DNA from: Staphylococcus arlettae
GTDB lineage: Bacteria > Bacillota > Bacilli > Staphylococcales > Staphylococcaceae
Reading direction: 5' to 3'
Length of the DNA stretch: 64,000 bases
NCBI RefSeq assembly: GCF_002902345.1
Contig: NZ_PPQB01000010.1
Location: forward strand, 315,174-379,173
In this document: piece by piece, positions 49,103 through 59,457 of the stretch
Numbering within the stretch: position 1 is the first letter of the stretch
Layout of the letters: each line of letters opens with the position of its first letter
Notes under the pieces: model-generated
What the model was told of the DNA's origin: nothing
Seen by the model: the letters and a program-made list of their open reading frames with translations, nothing else
Databases searched by the model: none
Made by a program: the position numbers and the translations under genes

Positions 49103-49147
49103 GAGCACTGAATGGTCGTCATTATGCACGCATTCAGTGCTTTTTAT
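49103..49147 (+). terminator. Terminator of the lipoprotein gene
   Basis: An 11-bp perfect stem AGCACTGAATG/CATTCAGTGCT and Ts. Confidence 0.85.
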
Positions 49148-49186
49148 TGTAATTTAATGACATAGTCATGGTGTGATATTACACAA

Positions 49187-49222
49187 AAAAGCCCTTTGAG
49201 TCACATTAAGTGCTACAAAGGG
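49187..49222 (-). terminator. Terminator of the 31-aa peptide gene
   Basis: Stem CCCTTTGAGTCAC with GTGCTACAAAGGG; on the minus strand it ends in a run of six Ts. It lies 14 nt beyond the peptide stop codon. Confidence 0.75.
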
Positions 49223-49235
49223 TGGGGTGTGTTTA

Positions 49236-49331
49236 TTACTTGTTATTTTTTTTGCTAAATAAGCGTTTTATGCCTCTAATGATAAAACTAACAGCTACTG
49301 CTCTTAGTACACGTTGTATAATTTGTTGCAT
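49236..49331 (-). CDS. 31-residue cationic amphipathic peptide
   Basis: A short open frame encodes 31 residues: a start (MQQIIQRVLRAVAVSF) in which hydrophobic and Arg residues alternate in helix-like spacing, then IIRGIKRLFSKKNNK, with no acidic residue. It has an excellent ribosome site (TAGGAGG, 8 nt before the ATG) and a strong terminator just after the stop, which together argue that it is a real gene. I do not recognise the family. It might be a membrane-active peptide, a toxin-like peptide or a small regulatory protein. Confidence 0.65.
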   Translation of the reverse strand: MQQIIQRVLRAVAVSFIIRGIKRLFSKKNNK

Positions 49332-49432
49332 TTTTTATACCTCCTAAGTTGTTACAACTCAATATTATTTATTTACCCAAATTCTTTAAGTTAAGTCTAT
49401 AAAAATTAAACTTTAAATAGTAATCATGTAAA

Positions 49433-49642
49433 TTAAGGGAAGTAAATCATGCCTTCATCATCTGCTTTTTTGAAAAATATCGTAATAATTCCACTAATTA
49501 TAGCGATGATATATGGAATGCCGGTCCAAAAGAAGATGATGTGCATTATACCTTGTAGTACTTGATTTGAATAAAATTTATGAACTCCTATCCAACCAAG
49601 GAAAAAGGCTAAAACTACATAAATAACTTTGTTAACTTTCAT
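49433..49642 (-). CDS. TM2 domain protein
   Basis: 69 residues with two membrane helices joined by a short turn. FFLGWIGVHKFYSNQVLQGI is the TM2-domain signature (Gly-rich first helix, HKFY, then a Gly before helix two). The function is unknown. AAAGGG precedes the ATG. It stands alone on the minus strand. Confidence 0.8.
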   Translation of the reverse strand: MKVNKVIYVVLAFFLGWIGVHKFYSNQVLQGIMHIIFFWTGIPYIIAIISGIITIFFKKADDEGMIYFP

Positions 49643-49826
49643 TATTCTAAAAACCCTTTCTTTCTTTTTCTTTATTATAACAATATTACTTACAAAAGAA
49701 GATTAATAACATTTATTGTCATAATAACAATAGTTTTTAAAGATAGATAGTTAATTATTTCAATTACTAGTTCAAGTTATTATATAATGAAAAGGATAAA
49801 GAATTTAGGCAAAAGGAGATATAAAA

Positions 49827-50381
49827 ATGATAAGAAAGGCAGAAGCGAAAGATAAAGCAGCTATTGCACAACTGTGTTATATCATATGGGATGAATTAGA
49901 AGTAGATATGGTGAAATTTGTAGAGCGAGAAAGATTGTTGTCAATTCTTGAACGTAGCATAGTCGAAGTACCATATCGTGGAAATTTAAATAATATATGG
50001 GTATATGAAATCGATGGCAATGTAGCAGGGTGTTTAATTGCATATCCAGGGGAGAAAGAATTGGAATATGAAAAGGCATGGTTAGACATGGACTTAGATC
50101 ATGATGTTGCTGCATTAGGCACACCAATGCCTATGAAAGAAGCAAAAGATGATGAATACTACATTGAAACAATCGCAACTTTTCCTAATTATCGTGGTAG
50201 AGGTGTCGCTACACAATTAATACAATATGTAATTGATCTAGCACCACACGAAAAATGGAGCTTAAATTGTGATTATCACAATGAACGAGCTTTTTATGTC
50301 TACAATAAATTTGGTTTCGTCACTGATAGTGATATCGATTTATATGGTCATAAACACAGACATATGATTTACCAACAATAA
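49827..50381 (+). CDS. GNAT family N-acetyltransferase
   Basis: A 184-residue GNAT protein with the acetyl-CoA loop RGRGVATQL near residue 124 and the C-terminal YNKFGFV. It has an insert of about 25 acidic residues before the core strand. The substrate is unknown; it could be a small molecule or a protein. AAAGGAG precedes the ATG. Confidence 0.8.
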   Translation: MIRKAEAKDKAAIAQLCYIIWDELEVDMVKFVERERLLSILERSIVEVPYRGNLNNIWVYEIDGNVAGCLIAYPGEKELEYEKAWLDMDLDHDVAALGTPMPMKEAKDDEYYIETIATFPNYRGRGVATQLIQYVIDLAPHEKWSLNCDYHNERAFYVYNKFGFVTDSDIDLYGHKHRHMIYQQ

Positions 50382-50385
50382 ATCA

Positions 50386-50441
50386 ACAAAAAAGCGAGAG
50401 TACCAATCAAAGATAACTACTTTGATTTAGCACTCTCGCGC
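50386..50441 (-). terminator. Terminator of menA
   Basis: Outer stem GCGAGAGT/ACTCTCGC (50394-50401 with 50432-50439) and inner ATCAAAG/CTTTGAT. On the minus strand it is followed by a T-run. Confidence 0.8.
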
Positions 50442-50482
50442 TGGTTGATGTATAACATTTGAGAGACACTTAATTTTAAGAC

Positions 50483-51421
50483 TTAAATGCCTCCAAGAAG
50501 TGCGCTTATATAAATACCTAACGCATATAACACTCCGAAGAATGTATTAGTTTTACCAGTAGCTGCCATAGCTGGCATCATTGTCGCAGGTGTATCATTC
50601 TTTTTAAACCTACGAACTGCTTTAACAGGCAATGGAAATGACAGTAAAGCTAATAAAAAGAAAATTGAACCACCAGGTATGAAAAATGTAATGTAAACGA
50701 CAAACGCATAAGCAACAATGTACATTAATGCTAAGAAGCGGATGGAATTTGCTTTACCTAAAACAATAGGTAAAGTTAAGCGTCCACTTTCTTTATCTTT
50801 AACTCGGTCTCTTATGTTATTAGCCATGTTGATTAAGCCAATTGTAATGATAATTGGTACGCTAATCCATACTACTAACGTTTGTAGGTTGCCAGTTTGG
50901 ATAAAAAAGGCAAGAAGTATAATTATTCCGCCCATAAACACACCTGAGAATAATTCTCCAAAAGGTGTCCAAGATATTGGCATAGGGCCACCTGTGTATA
51001 AGTATCCAATTGCCATACACACTAGACCAATAGGTAGAATCCAGAACGAACTTTGGACAGCTAAATATATGCCGAGTAGTGCGGCAATAATATAAAAAGC
51101 AATTGCAAGATTCATGACTAGCTTAGGACTCATTCCATTGCGAACAATTGCGCCGCCGATACCTACTGATGTATGGTCATCTAGACCCTTTTTAAAATCA
51201 TAATACTCATTAAACATGTTTGTTGCAGCTTGAATTAATAAACAAGCTAGAAGCATGGCTAAAAGTAAACTGATTTTAATGTGGTCTTCGCTACCTAGTA
51301 AAAATATTTTTGCAGTAGCTGTACCAACTAAGACTGGAACAATTGCTGCTGTAAGTGTATGAGGTCTCATAAGTTGCCAATACTTTCTCACAGTTGAATA
51401 TTGTTGATATTGAGAAGCCAT
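50483..51421 (-). CDS. menA: 1,4-dihydroxy-2-naphthoate polyprenyltransferase
   Basis: MenA joins dihydroxynaphthoate to the polyprenyl chain, giving demethylmenaquinone at the membrane. The 312-residue UbiA-family protein has about eight helices and the two Asp-rich sites NMFNEYYDFKKGLDDHT (about residues 68-84) and NMANNIRDRVKDKESG. AGAGG precedes the ATG. It is divergent from menF-menD-menH-menB. Confidence 0.94.
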   Translation of the reverse strand: MASQYQQYSTVRKYWQLMRPHTLTAAIVPVLVGTATAKIFLLGSEDHIKISLLLAMLLACLLIQAATNMFNEYYDFKKGLDDHTSVGIGGAIVRNGMSPKLVMNLAIAFYIIAALLGIYLAVQSSFWILPIGLVCMAIGYLYTGGPMPISWTPFGELFSGVFMGGIIILLAFFIQTGNLQTLVVWISVPIIITIGLINMANNIRDRVKDKESGRLTLPIVLGKANSIRFLALMYIVAYAFVVYITFFIPGGSIFFLLALLSFPLPVKAVRRFKKNDTPATMMPAMAATGKTNTFFGVLYALGIYISALLGGI

Positions 51422-51553
51422 AGTTTAATTACCTCTTATTCTATTATTTATATTTTAATAAAGTAATTTTAATAGAAGTTGTATTAAAGGTCAAATTACG
51501 TAAAGTTTCTTATGTAAGAATTAAGCAAGAATGCGTACACACATTGTGAAAGA

Positions 51554-51562
51554 TGGTACAAT
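51554..51562 (+). promoter_or_regulatory. Candidate menF promoter, extended -10
   Basis: TGGTACAAT at 51554-51562 is an extended -10; the -35 region is poor. Confidence 0.45.
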
Positions 51563-51603
51563 ATACTAATGAGTAAATTAGAATTATGAAAGAAGTGAAC
51601 TAG

Positions 51604-52956
51604 ATGACTGTGGACGTCAAGGAAGACAAAATTGTCTCAGCTGTATACGATAGTAGCCGTACATGGGTTTCGGTAGAAGCCAAAATAGACTATGAACTGG
51701 ACCCGACAATGTTATTCCAAATAACTGAAGACAGTGCTGACGACCGATTTTTCTTCAAAAAAAATGATAATACGATGTCATTCTTTGGTTATCGCGCTAT
51801 TAATAGGTTTAAAAATGATTTCGAAAATAAACAATCTATATTCCGGGAATGGGAAAAATATAAAAATGATATAGAGCTTATACATCCGAATTCAGATAAA
51901 CATCACTTAAAGATTTGTGGTGGTTTTCAGTTTTCATCACACAAATCAGGCGATGAATGGCGTCAATTTGGCATTAATCATTTTATTTTGCCCGAAGTAT
52001 TAGTAACTATGACAGAAGGCAGTACTTATATTACTTATACTACAAAACGAGCAACATTTGAATTAGCTAAATTTAATGCTGTGATTCAACATTTAACACA
52101 AAATACGACAGTTATACACGATGACTTAGGGAAGGTCAAACGTATAGAAGATATTTATAAAGAAGAATGGCGTGATTTAGTACGTGATACTATTGCACAA
52201 TTAAATGAAAACAATAAAATTGTGCTAGCTCGTAAACGTATGATTCAATTTGAAAAACAAATTAAAATACCATTTATTTTAAATCAAGCAATGCAATCCG
52301 AACGAAATAGCTATTTATTTGTGTTGGAATCAGAAGATAGTATCTTTTTCTCACAAACACCAGAACAGTTAATGGAAGTAAAAAATGATGTGATTTATAC
52401 GAAAGCAGTTGCAGGTACAATTAAGCGTACCCACGATGAAGCAGAGGACTTGAGGAATATTGAACAATTCCTACAAGACACTAAAAATTTAAATGAACAT
52501 CAATTTGTTGTGGATAGCATACTTAATGATATTAAACCATATGTCAATGAAGTTAATTACAATGAATCACCTAAAATATTAACAAATGATCACCTGTACC
52601 ATTTACTTACAGAGATAAACGGAACGTTGACAAATGAATCTTATATTGGACTTATAGATCATTTACATCCAACACCAGCATTAGGTGGTTTTCCGAAAGA
52701 TGAAGCGGTTAGCTATATCGAAAAAAATGAATTTGGTACGCGTGGATTATACGGAGCACCAGTAGGCTTTATTGATATGTATGATGATTGTGAGTTTATT
52801 GTGGCGATACGTTCAATGTTGATAAAAAATCAACAAGCAACTTTATTTGCTGGTTGTGGAATTGTACATGATTCAGATCCAGATAGTGAAGTTGAAGAGA
52901 CTGCAGTTAAATTCACACCAATGATGAGAGCATTAGGAGTAGATGGAAATGACTAA
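51604..52956 (+). CDS. menF: Isochorismate synthase
   Basis: MenF converts chorismate to isochorismate, the first step to menaquinone. It has 450 residues; the C-terminal chorismate-binding half contains [31 protein letters not shown] and [13 protein letters not shown]. The ribosome site is weak (agaagtga). It is the first gene of menFDHB; each following gene overlaps the one before. Confidence 0.93.
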   Translation: MTVDVKEDKIVSAVYDSSRTWVSVEAKIDYELDPTMLFQITEDSADDRFFFKKNDNTMSFFGYRAINRFKNDFENKQSIFREWEKYKNDIELIHPNSDKHHLKICGGFQFSSHKSGDEWRQFGINHFILPEVLVTMTEGSTYITYTTKRATFELAKFNAVIQHLTQNTTVIHDDLGKVKRIEDIYKEEWRDLVRDTIAQLNENNKIVLARKRMIQFEKQIKIPFILNQAMQSERNSYLFVLESEDSIFFSQTPEQLMEVKNDVIYTKAVAGTIKRTHDEAEDLRNIEQFLQDTKNLNEHQFVVDSILNDIKPYVNEVNYNESPKILTNDHLYHLLTEINGTLTNESYIGLIDHLHPTPALGGFPKDEAVSYIEKNEFGTRGLYGAPVGFIDMYDDCEFIVAIRSMLIKNQQATLFAGCGIVHDSDPDSEVEETAVKFTPMMRALGVDGND

Positions 52957-54631
52957 ACATGTAGAAGCCTTAACTAAACAAGTTTATACTTTGGCATCGG
53001 AATTATATGCATATGGCATAAGAGAAGTTGTTATTAGTCCAGGTTCGCGCTCAACACCATTAGCTATAGCAATTGAAGCTCACCCTAAATTAACAACATG
53101 GATACATCCAGATGAAAGAAGCGCGGCTTTTTTTGCTTTAGGTTTGATGAAGGGTAGCGAGAAACCTGTAGCTGTATTATGTACTTCAGGCACTGCTGCT
53201 GCCAATTACACTCCAGCAGTGGCTGAAAGTCAAATCAGTCGTTTGCCTTTAGTATTACTCACAAGTGATCGACCACATGAATTGAGAGGCATTGGCGCAC
53301 CACAGGCGATTAATCAAATACAAATGTTTGAAAACTATGTCCAATACCAGTTTGATTTTCCTCTTGTTGACAGTGGTGAAAATAGTGAAAAAATGATGGA
53401 TACTATTGCTTTTCAAATGCAAAAAGCAAGTCAACATTTATATGGACCACATCGTGGACCAATCCATTTCAACTTGCCGTTTAGGGAACCACTTACACCA
53501 GATTTAACAAAGGTGAGTTGGTTAACGTCAGATAATAAAGCTTTACCACATTATCAAAAAACGACAACACTAAATGAAATTGCGACAATTATTAAAAAGA
53601 AACGCGGTCTTATTTTGGTAGGAGATATGCAACACCAAGAAGTAGACCAAATTTTAACATATGCGACTATTCACGACTTACCAATACTGGCAGACCCTTT
53701 AAGTCAATTAAGAAAAATTAAACATCCAAATGTAATTAGTACGTATGATTTGATGTTTAGAGCGGGTCTCGAACTTGAGGTAGACTTTATAATTCGTGTA
53801 GGAAAACCAGTTATTTCCAAAGTTATTAATCGTTGGTTGACTCAAACATCTGCATATCAAATTTTGATTCAAAATAATGATCGACCAGATGCTTTTCCAA
53901 TAGCACCGCATATTTCTTATGAAATGTCAGCGAATGATTTCTTTAGACAATTATCAGAAACAGTGACTGTAGAACGTAAACAATGGCTAGAAAAATGGCA
54001 GTTGTTAGAAGTGCGTGCACAAAATGAAGTGAGAGATTATATACAGTCAGCTACAGATGAAGGTGCATATGTGGGTCATTTACTGGATAAACTGACTGAT
54101 AAAGATGCATTATTTGTAAGTAACAGTATGCCAATACGAGATGTTGATAACTTATACATTAATTGTGAAGCTGAAGTATATGCGAATCGAGGCGCAAACG
54201 GTATTGACGGTGTTGTTTCGACAGCGATTGGGATGGCTGTCCACAAAAAAGTTACATTACTAATAGGTGATTTAGCATTTTATCATGATATGAATGGCTT
54301 ATTAATGGCTAAATTAAATAATATTAATTTAAATATCGTGTTACTGAATAATGATGGTGGTGGCATCTTTTCTTATCTACCTCAAAAAAATGCTGCAGAA
54401 CCTTATTTTGAACGATTATTTGGTACGCCAACAGGATTGAATTTTGAGCATACAGCGTTATTGTATGATTTTGCGTTCCATAAATTTGAAACAATGGCAG
54501 ATTTTAAATATGAATCATTATCGCAATTTGGCTCACATATTTATGAAATTATAACTGAGAGAGACTCCAATCAATTACAACATCAAACCTTGTATCAAAA
54601 ATTGGGGGACATTATCAATGCTACATTATAA
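52949..54631 (+). CDS. menD: SEPHCHC synthase
   Basis: MenD is a thiamine-diphosphate enzyme joining 2-oxoglutarate to isochorismate. The 560-residue protein has the N-terminal segment [13 protein letters not shown] with [10 protein letters not shown] and the cofactor motif [13 protein letters not shown]...[13 protein letters not shown] near residues 440-475. Two close ATGs exist; 52949 is preferred because AGGAG is 9 nt away (3 nt for 52943). The start overlaps the menF stop by 8 bases. Confidence 0.94.
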   Translation: MTKHVEALTKQVYTLASELYAYGIREVVISPGSRSTPLAIAIEAHPKLTTWIHPDERSAAFFALGLMKGSEKPVAVLCTSGTAAANYTPAVAESQISRLPLVLLTSDRPHELRGIGAPQAINQIQMFENYVQYQFDFPLVDSGENSEKMMDTIAFQMQKASQHLYGPHRGPIHFNLPFREPLTPDLTKVSWLTSDNKALPHYQKTTTLNEIATIIKKKRGLILVGDMQHQEVDQILTYATIHDLPILADPLSQLRKIKHPNVISTYDLMFRAGLELEVDFIIRVGKPVISKVINRWLTQTSAYQILIQNNDRPDAFPIAPHISYEMSANDFFRQLSETVTVERKQWLEKWQLLEVRAQNEVRDYIQSATDEGAYVGHLLDKLTDKDALFVSNSMPIRDVDNLYINCEAEVYANRGANGIDGVVSTAIGMAVHKKVTLLIGDLAFYHDMNGLLMAKLNNINLNIVLLNNDGGGIFSYLPQKNAAEPYFERLFGTPTGLNFEHTALLYDFAFHKFETMADFKYESLSQFGSHIYEIITERDSNQLQHQTLYQKLGDIINATL

Positions 54632-55424
54632 TTTTCATGGTGCACAAATAACTACTAATAATTTAATAATATTATTGCACGGTTTTATAAGTGATCATTC
54701 AAGTTTTGATGACCATATTGATACTTTGAATCAACATGCAAATGTCTTAACAATTGATTTACCAGGGCATGGAGATGATATTTCAGCGAATGATGTGACA
54801 TGGGATTTTGATTTTATTGCACAACAATTAGATGAAGTTATCCGACTATATGCAAGTTATAATATTTACTTACATGGTTATTCTATGGGCGGTAGAGTCG
54901 CCTTATATTATGCTTTATACGGTAATATGGCACTTACAGGGCTTATTTTAGAAAGTACTTCTCCTGGCATCGCAACTGACAGTGAGCGCGAAGAGCGTCA
55001 AAATGTCGATAATGCTAGAGCTAAAGTTTTGGAAATTGCTGGCCTTGAAATATTTGTCAATGATTGGGAAAAACTTCCACTCTTTTACACTCAATATGAT
55101 CTTGAAAAGCCAATACGTAAAAGAATACGTAATATGAGAATGAATCAAGATCCGTATAAATTGGCCAAAGCTTTACGAGACTATGGCAGTGGCTATATGC
55201 CTAGTTTATGGTCAGAAATAACACAAATTGATATTCCTGTTGTTATATTGGCAGGAGCGTTAGATCAAAAGTTTGTTGCCATCGGTAATAAGATGACTAA
55301 TTTAATACCACGCAGCAAATTTTATGAAGTTCCACACGTTGGACATACAATTCATGTGGAAGATGCTTCAGAATTTGATAAAATAGTAGTAGGTTTTTTA
55401 AATAAGGAGGAGCAAAATGACTAG
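54618..55424 (+). CDS. menH: SHCHC synthase
   Basis: MenH, an alpha/beta hydrolase, removes pyruvate from SEPHCHC. It has 268 residues. The nucleophile Ser is in HGYSMGGR (about residue 93), the oxyanion segment is [12 protein letters not shown], and the catalytic His is in [12 protein letters not shown] near the end. The start overlaps menD by 14 bases. Confidence 0.9.
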   Translation: MLHYNFHGAQITTNNLIILLHGFISDHSSFDDHIDTLNQHANVLTIDLPGHGDDISANDVTWDFDFIAQQLDEVIRLYASYNIYLHGYSMGGRVALYYALYGNMALTGLILESTSPGIATDSEREERQNVDNARAKVLEIAGLEIFVNDWEKLPLFYTQYDLEKPIRKRIRNMRMNQDPYKLAKALRDYGSGYMPSLWSEITQIDIPVVILAGALDQKFVAIGNKMTNLIPRSKFYEVPHVGHTIHVEDASEFDKIVVGFLNKEEQND

Positions 55425-56235
55425 ACAGTGGGAAACAATTAAAGAATACAAAGAAATTAAATATGAATTTTACAATGGTATTGCCAAAGTAACGATCAAT
55501 CGTCCAGAAGTACGTAATGCGTTTACACCTAATACAGTACAAGAAATGATAGATGCATTTACACGTGCTAGAGATGATCAACGTATCTCAGTTATTATTT
55601 TAACTGGTGAAGGCGATAAAGCATTTTGTTCAGGTGGAGATCAGAAAAAACGTGGACACGGTGGTTATGTAGGTGACGACCAAATTCCTCGTCTAAATGT
55701 GTTAGATTTACAACGTTTAATTAGAATTATTCCTAAACCGGTTATTGCAATGGTTAGAGGATATGCAATCGGTGGCGGTAATGTATTAAACGTCGTATGT
55801 GATTTGACGATTGCTGCAGATAACGCTATTTTCGGTCAAACAGGTCCAAAAGTTGGTTCATTTGATGCGGGTTATGGCTCAGGCTACTTAGCGCGTATCG
55901 TTGGACATAAAAAAGCTCGTGAAATTTGGTACTTATGTCGCCAATACAATGCACAAGAAGCATTGGATATGGGCTTAGTAAATACTGTAGTACCTTTAGC
56001 TGAAGTTGAAGATGAAACTGTTAAATGGTGTGAAGAAATTATGCAACATTCACCGACTGCTTTACGTTTCTTAAAAGCTGCTATGAATGCTGACACTGAT
56101 GGTTTAGCAGGTCTACAACAAATGGCTGGCGATGCTACATTATTATACTATACAACGGATGAGGCAAAAGAAGGCCGTGATGCGTTTAAAGAAAAACGTG
56201 ATCCTGATTTTGATCAATTTCCAAAATTCCCATAA
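55417..56235 (+). CDS. menB: 1,4-dihydroxy-2-naphthoyl-CoA synthase
   Basis: MenB closes the second ring of the naphthoquinone. The 272-residue crotonase-fold enzyme has [30 protein letters not shown] and the active-site segment [26 protein letters not shown] precedes the ATG, and the start overlaps menH by 8 bases. MenE and MenC, needed between MenH and MenB, are not in the window. Confidence 0.95.
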   Translation: MTRQWETIKEYKEIKYEFYNGIAKVTINRPEVRNAFTPNTVQEMIDAFTRARDDQRISVIILTGEGDKAFCSGGDQKKRGHGGYVGDDQIPRLNVLDLQRLIRIIPKPVIAMVRGYAIGGGNVLNVVCDLTIAADNAIFGQTGPKVGSFDAGYGSGYLARIVGHKKAREIWYLCRQYNAQEALDMGLVNTVVPLAEVEDETVKWCEEIMQHSPTALRFLKAAMNADTDGLAGLQQMAGDATLLYYTTDEAKEGRDAFKEKRDPDFDQFPKFP

Positions 56236-56244
56236 ATCAATACA

Positions 56245-56286
56245 GAAAAGCTCGAAGGTGGAAAATGCTACCTTCGAGCTTTTTAT
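56245..56286 (+). terminator. Terminator of menFDHB
   Basis: An 11-bp perfect stem AGCTCGAAGGT/ACCTTCGAGCT and Ts. Confidence 0.88.
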
Positions 56287-56412
56287 TTTAACTAAATTAA
56301 ATATGTACTAATAATTTTATGAATTTAATATAGTTGAATTAGCAACCAGATAAATAAATATAAAAAAATTAACACTTAATTTAATGAATTTTGTTTTAAT
56401 TAAAATATATAT

Positions 56413-56450
56413 TTGACACACATTAATTTAGATATTATATTATAATTAAT
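56413..56450 (+). promoter_or_regulatory. Promoter of the first MarR gene with inverted repeat
   Basis: TTGACA (56413-56418), 17-nt spacer, TATATT (56436-56441). ATTAATT (56422-56428) and AATTAAT (56444-56450) are inverted copies that bracket the -10 and could be an autoregulatory operator. Confidence 0.65.
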
Positions 56451-56464
56451 GAGGTGAGTAGTCG

Positions 56465-56917
56465 ATGAATAATGAATACGGAGAAGATGCAAGAAAAGAA
56501 CTATGCTTTTTATTTTATGTTTCTACTAAAGAATTCGTTAATCGTTTTAACAAATATTTAAAGCAATATAATATTAGTTTCCCCAATTATATTGTGTTGC
56601 TGTATATAGAAAATAATATTCCAATCTATATAAAAACGCTTTGCGAAAAATTATATTTAGACTCAGGGACGATAAGCCCAATAATTAAACGATTGGAAAA
56701 GAAAAATCTAATCCAACGTACACGAACACTAGAAGATGAACGACGTGTGAAGGTTCAGTTGACAGCTGAAGGCATTGAGTTAAAACGACATTTTAATAAA
56801 ATTTCAGAAGAAGTATTTAATCAATTTGATATGGAAGAAGAAGATACGCGTCAATATCACAAAATATTAAAAAAATTCACACAAATTAATGTAGTAGAAA
56901 ATTCCAATGAATCATAA
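56465..56917 (+). CDS. MarR/MgrA-type transcriptional regulator with N-terminal Cys
   Basis: A 150-residue winged-helix regulator. Its start KELCFLFYVSTKEFVNRFNK and LYLDSGTISPIIKRLEKKNL (recognition helix region) closely resemble MgrA, SarZ and OhrR. Cys14 lies where those proteins keep their redox-sensing Cys, so oxidant sensing is likely; targets are unknown. The beta-wing has EDERRVKVQLT. From memory the sspABC protease genes occupy this position in S. aureus. Confidence 0.82.
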   Translation: MNNEYGEDARKELCFLFYVSTKEFVNRFNKYLKQYNISFPNYIVLLYIENNIPIYIKTLCEKLYLDSGTISPIIKRLEKKNLIQRTRTLEDERRVKVQLTAEGIELKRHFNKISEEVFNQFDMEEEDTRQYHKILKKFTQINVVENSNES

Positions 56918-56954
56918 CTTTCATGTGACTATGTAGTCCAATATTACATAATAA

Positions 56955-56994
56955 AAAACAACCCTACAATGCTTAAGCGTAGGGTTGTTTTTTA
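56955..56994. terminator. Bidirectional terminator
   Basis: Stem AACAACCCTAC with GTAGGGTTGTT between convergent genes, with T-runs on both strands. Confidence 0.85.
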
Positions 56995-58161
56995 TTATAC
57001 AGCACTATAATGTTCAGCGATAAAGTGTTCTAATCGACGCATGCCTTCTTTTAAAACTTCTAAGTCATATGCATAAGATATTCGAACATGTCCTTTACCA
57101 TAATCAGTAAATGATGATCCAGGTACAATGGCTAAATGAGCTTCTTCTAATAATTGGACGCAAAATTCAAAGTCATTGTCTGTAAACTTGCGAATACTAG
57201 GAAAAATATAAAATGCTCCTTCGGGTTGAGCATCTAATTCAAAACCAAGTGATTCTAATTTTTGAACTAAATAATTTTTACGTTCAATATAAGCTTCGTT
57301 CATATATTGAGGCGCCTCTAAACCTTCGTTTAAAGCAGCTATACAAGCGACTTGTGCAGGTACATTTGCACAAATGCAATTATAGGCATGCATGAACGTC
57401 AGTTTTTCAATTAAATATTCAGGACCAATTAAAAAGCCAATCCGAATGCCAGTAGCAGAATGTGATTTACTTAGACCACCAATTAATAACAGTTGATCAC
57501 GAATGCTGTCAAATTGTGCAAATGATGTATGCGTACCATTAAACGTATTTTCCGCATAAATTTCATCACTGATAATAAATAACTCATGTTGCTGTAAAGT
57601 CGTTACTAACGCTTCGACTTCGTTAAAAGTTAAAGTGACGCCAGTAGGATTGGTAGGGTAGTTAAGTAATATTGCCTTCGTTTTAGCTGTGATATGTTGT
57701 TCAATCGCTTCAGGTGTAATTTTGTAGTTGCTGTGAGTTGTGTCTATATAAACGGGTTTGCCACCTAACGTTTCAATTAAAGGTATATAGCCAGCATAAA
57801 TGGGTCCAGGAATTAATATTTCATCCCCAATGTTTATAATACTTCTTAATGATGTATCTAACGCTTCACTCGCACCATTTGTAATAATAATTTCTTCTTC
57901 AGAGTATTGGAAATTATATTTATGATAAAAATATTGGCTTACAGCACGTCGTGTCTCTATTAAACCTTTGTTATGAGAATAGCTTGTCATATCTTCATTG
58001 ATCGCGTTAATATACGCATCTTTTACGACTTGTGGCATATTAAAATCAGGTTGACCTATAGTTAAATTGACACAGTCCTCTATATCTTTCATCCGATTAG
58101 AAAACTGTCTAATACTAGGTGCTCTTAAATACTGTGCGCGATCGTTTAATGAAAGTTTCAT
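56995..58161 (-). CDS. patA: PLP-dependent aminotransferase, PatA-like
   Basis: A 388-residue class I fold aminotransferase. Key features are the PLP Lys in GGLSKSHSATGIRIGF (about residue 230), NYPTNPTG and ITNGASEALD. PatA relatives act on N-acetyl-diaminopimelate for lysine synthesis, but aspartate or other specificity is possible. GAGGTG precedes the ATG at 58161; a GTG three codons upstream overlaps that site. Confidence 0.82.
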   Translation of the reverse strand: MKLSLNDRAQYLRAPSIRQFSNRMKDIEDCVNLTIGQPDFNMPQVVKDAYINAINEDMTSYSHNKGLIETRRAVSQYFYHKYNFQYSEEEIIITNGASEALDTSLRSIINIGDEILIPGPIYAGYIPLIETLGGKPVYIDTTHSNYKITPEAIEQHITAKTKAILLNYPTNPTGVTLTFNEVEALVTTLQQHELFIISDEIYAENTFNGTHTSFAQFDSIRDQLLLIGGLSKSHSATGIRIGFLIGPEYLIEKLTFMHAYNCICANVPAQVACIAALNEGLEAPQYMNEAYIERKNYLVQKLESLGFELDAQPEGAFYIFPSIRKFTDNDFEFCVQLLEEAHLAIVPGSSFTDYGKGHVRISYAYDLEVLKEGMRRLEHFIAEHYSAV

Positions 58162-58182
58162 TTTTTTCACCTCAAAATAAAA

Positions 58183-58273
58183 TACCGAATTGTAATTTGA
58201 TAATAGTTATGTATAATTTGAATATTTCAAATTATTTCTATCATAACATATTTTCTAAGACTACAATTCGGTA
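58183..58273. repeat. Nested inverted repeats upstream of the aminotransferase gene
   Basis: The outer arms TACCGAATTGTA (58183-58194) and TACAATTCGGTA (58262-58273) are perfect 12-bp inverted copies. Inside, 58213-58235 is a 10-bp perfect inverted repeat, ATAATTTGAA and TTCAAATTAT, around TAT. The region lies between the stop of the acyltransferase gene and the aminotransferase start, where the promoter must be, so operator function is plausible. Confidence 0.75.
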
Positions 58274-58278
58274 AAATA

Positions 58279-59283
58279 TTAACCTTTAAAATTAGAAGGC
58301 TTCTCTAAATTAATTACTGGATTTGTCCATTTTGCAACTTTGTATGAAGACAATAGATAGACAATAATACATGTTACAACAATTAAATAAATATAGGTTA
58401 AGAAGGACGTAGGATCTTTAAATGGGTAAATTTTGAAACCTCTAATAATCCCAATAAACAATCCATGTAATAAATACACTTGCAATGTCCTAGTTCCAAT
58501 ATAGGTAAAAATCCTTTTCTTTTCTGGTACCAAATTTAAAAAAGAAAACATTGTTATTAATATAGTGAAATATAAAAACAACCTTTTAAGTGGACTGTAC
58601 AAACCTTCTTCATCTTCTAAAGAAGTATAAGGCGAACTGCCTAACAACCAATCGGAATTAATAGGATGAAGGGTATAGCCTATGTAAAAGACAATCAACA
58701 CTAGAATTGATAGTGGGATGAACTTTTTGTTTCTTAATACTTGTGTATGTTCTTTTTTAAATAAATAGCCTAGGTAGAATATTGGGAAGAAAATAATAGT
58801 TCTGGAAAAACTTAAATAATTACCAATATCATCTGAAAAACCAGCAAATAATGCAATTATAATTGCAATAGGTAAAACAAAATATGGTTTATAATTTTTA
58901 ACTAACGCTAAAATGATATGGAAAAAGAAAAGTGTTAATAAAAACCATAATGCAAATACTGGATCAAAAGGATCGAGTGTGACATTATCTTCTTTACCTG
59001 TAAAATAATAATATAAAGAGAAGAATGCAAAAAATATAAAATAAGGAACAAGTAACTTTTTAGAAACCTTTTCTAAATATCCTGGTTGACCAGCTTTTTT
59101 AGCAAAATAGCCTGATATGAATAAAAAACAAGGCATATGAAAGCTATAAATAGTTAGATAGAGAGACGTTAAAAAAGTATCTGATTCAGTATAAGGTTGT
59201 AATAAATGGCCAAATACAACTAAAAAAATTAACAATGCACGTGCATTGTCGAAAAAGAAGTCTCTTTCTTTAATTTGTGTCAT
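58279..59283 (-). CDS. Membrane acyltransferase (acyltransferase 3 family)
   Basis: A 334-residue protein with about ten helices, starting RDFFFDNARALLIFLVVFGH, the acyltransferase-3 hallmark with the essential Arg and His. SFHMPCFLFISGYF follows. Members O-acetylate sugars or wall polymers; this one is of the fucose 4-O-acetylase/YkrP type. The acceptor is unknown. AAGGAG precedes the ATG. Confidence 0.83.
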   Translation of the reverse strand: MTQIKERDFFFDNARALLIFLVVFGHLLQPYTESDTFLTSLYLTIYSFHMPCFLFISGYFAKKAGQPGYLEKVSKKLLVPYFIFFAFFSLYYYFTGKEDNVTLDPFDPVFALWFLLTLFFFHIILALVKNYKPYFVLPIAIIIALFAGFSDDIGNYLSFSRTIIFFPIFYLGYLFKKEHTQVLRNKKFIPLSILVLIVFYIGYTLHPINSDWLLGSSPYTSLEDEEGLYSPLKRLFLYFTILITMFSFLNLVPEKKRIFTYIGTRTLQVYLLHGLFIGIIRGFKIYPFKDPTSFLTYIYLIVVTCIIVYLLSSYKVAKWTNPVINLEKPSNFKG

Positions 59284-59457
59284 GATTCTTCTCCTTTAGT
59301 AAAAGCTCGCTATTTATAATTTATTATAAATTGGATACGAAATGCAACAATTATGTCATGAATGTAGATTATTATTGAGCATTTGATAGAATATCTTTAT
59401 AATTAAAACTATTAAAAATAGTATAGAATAAATATTATATAGTGGAGATGGTCAACT

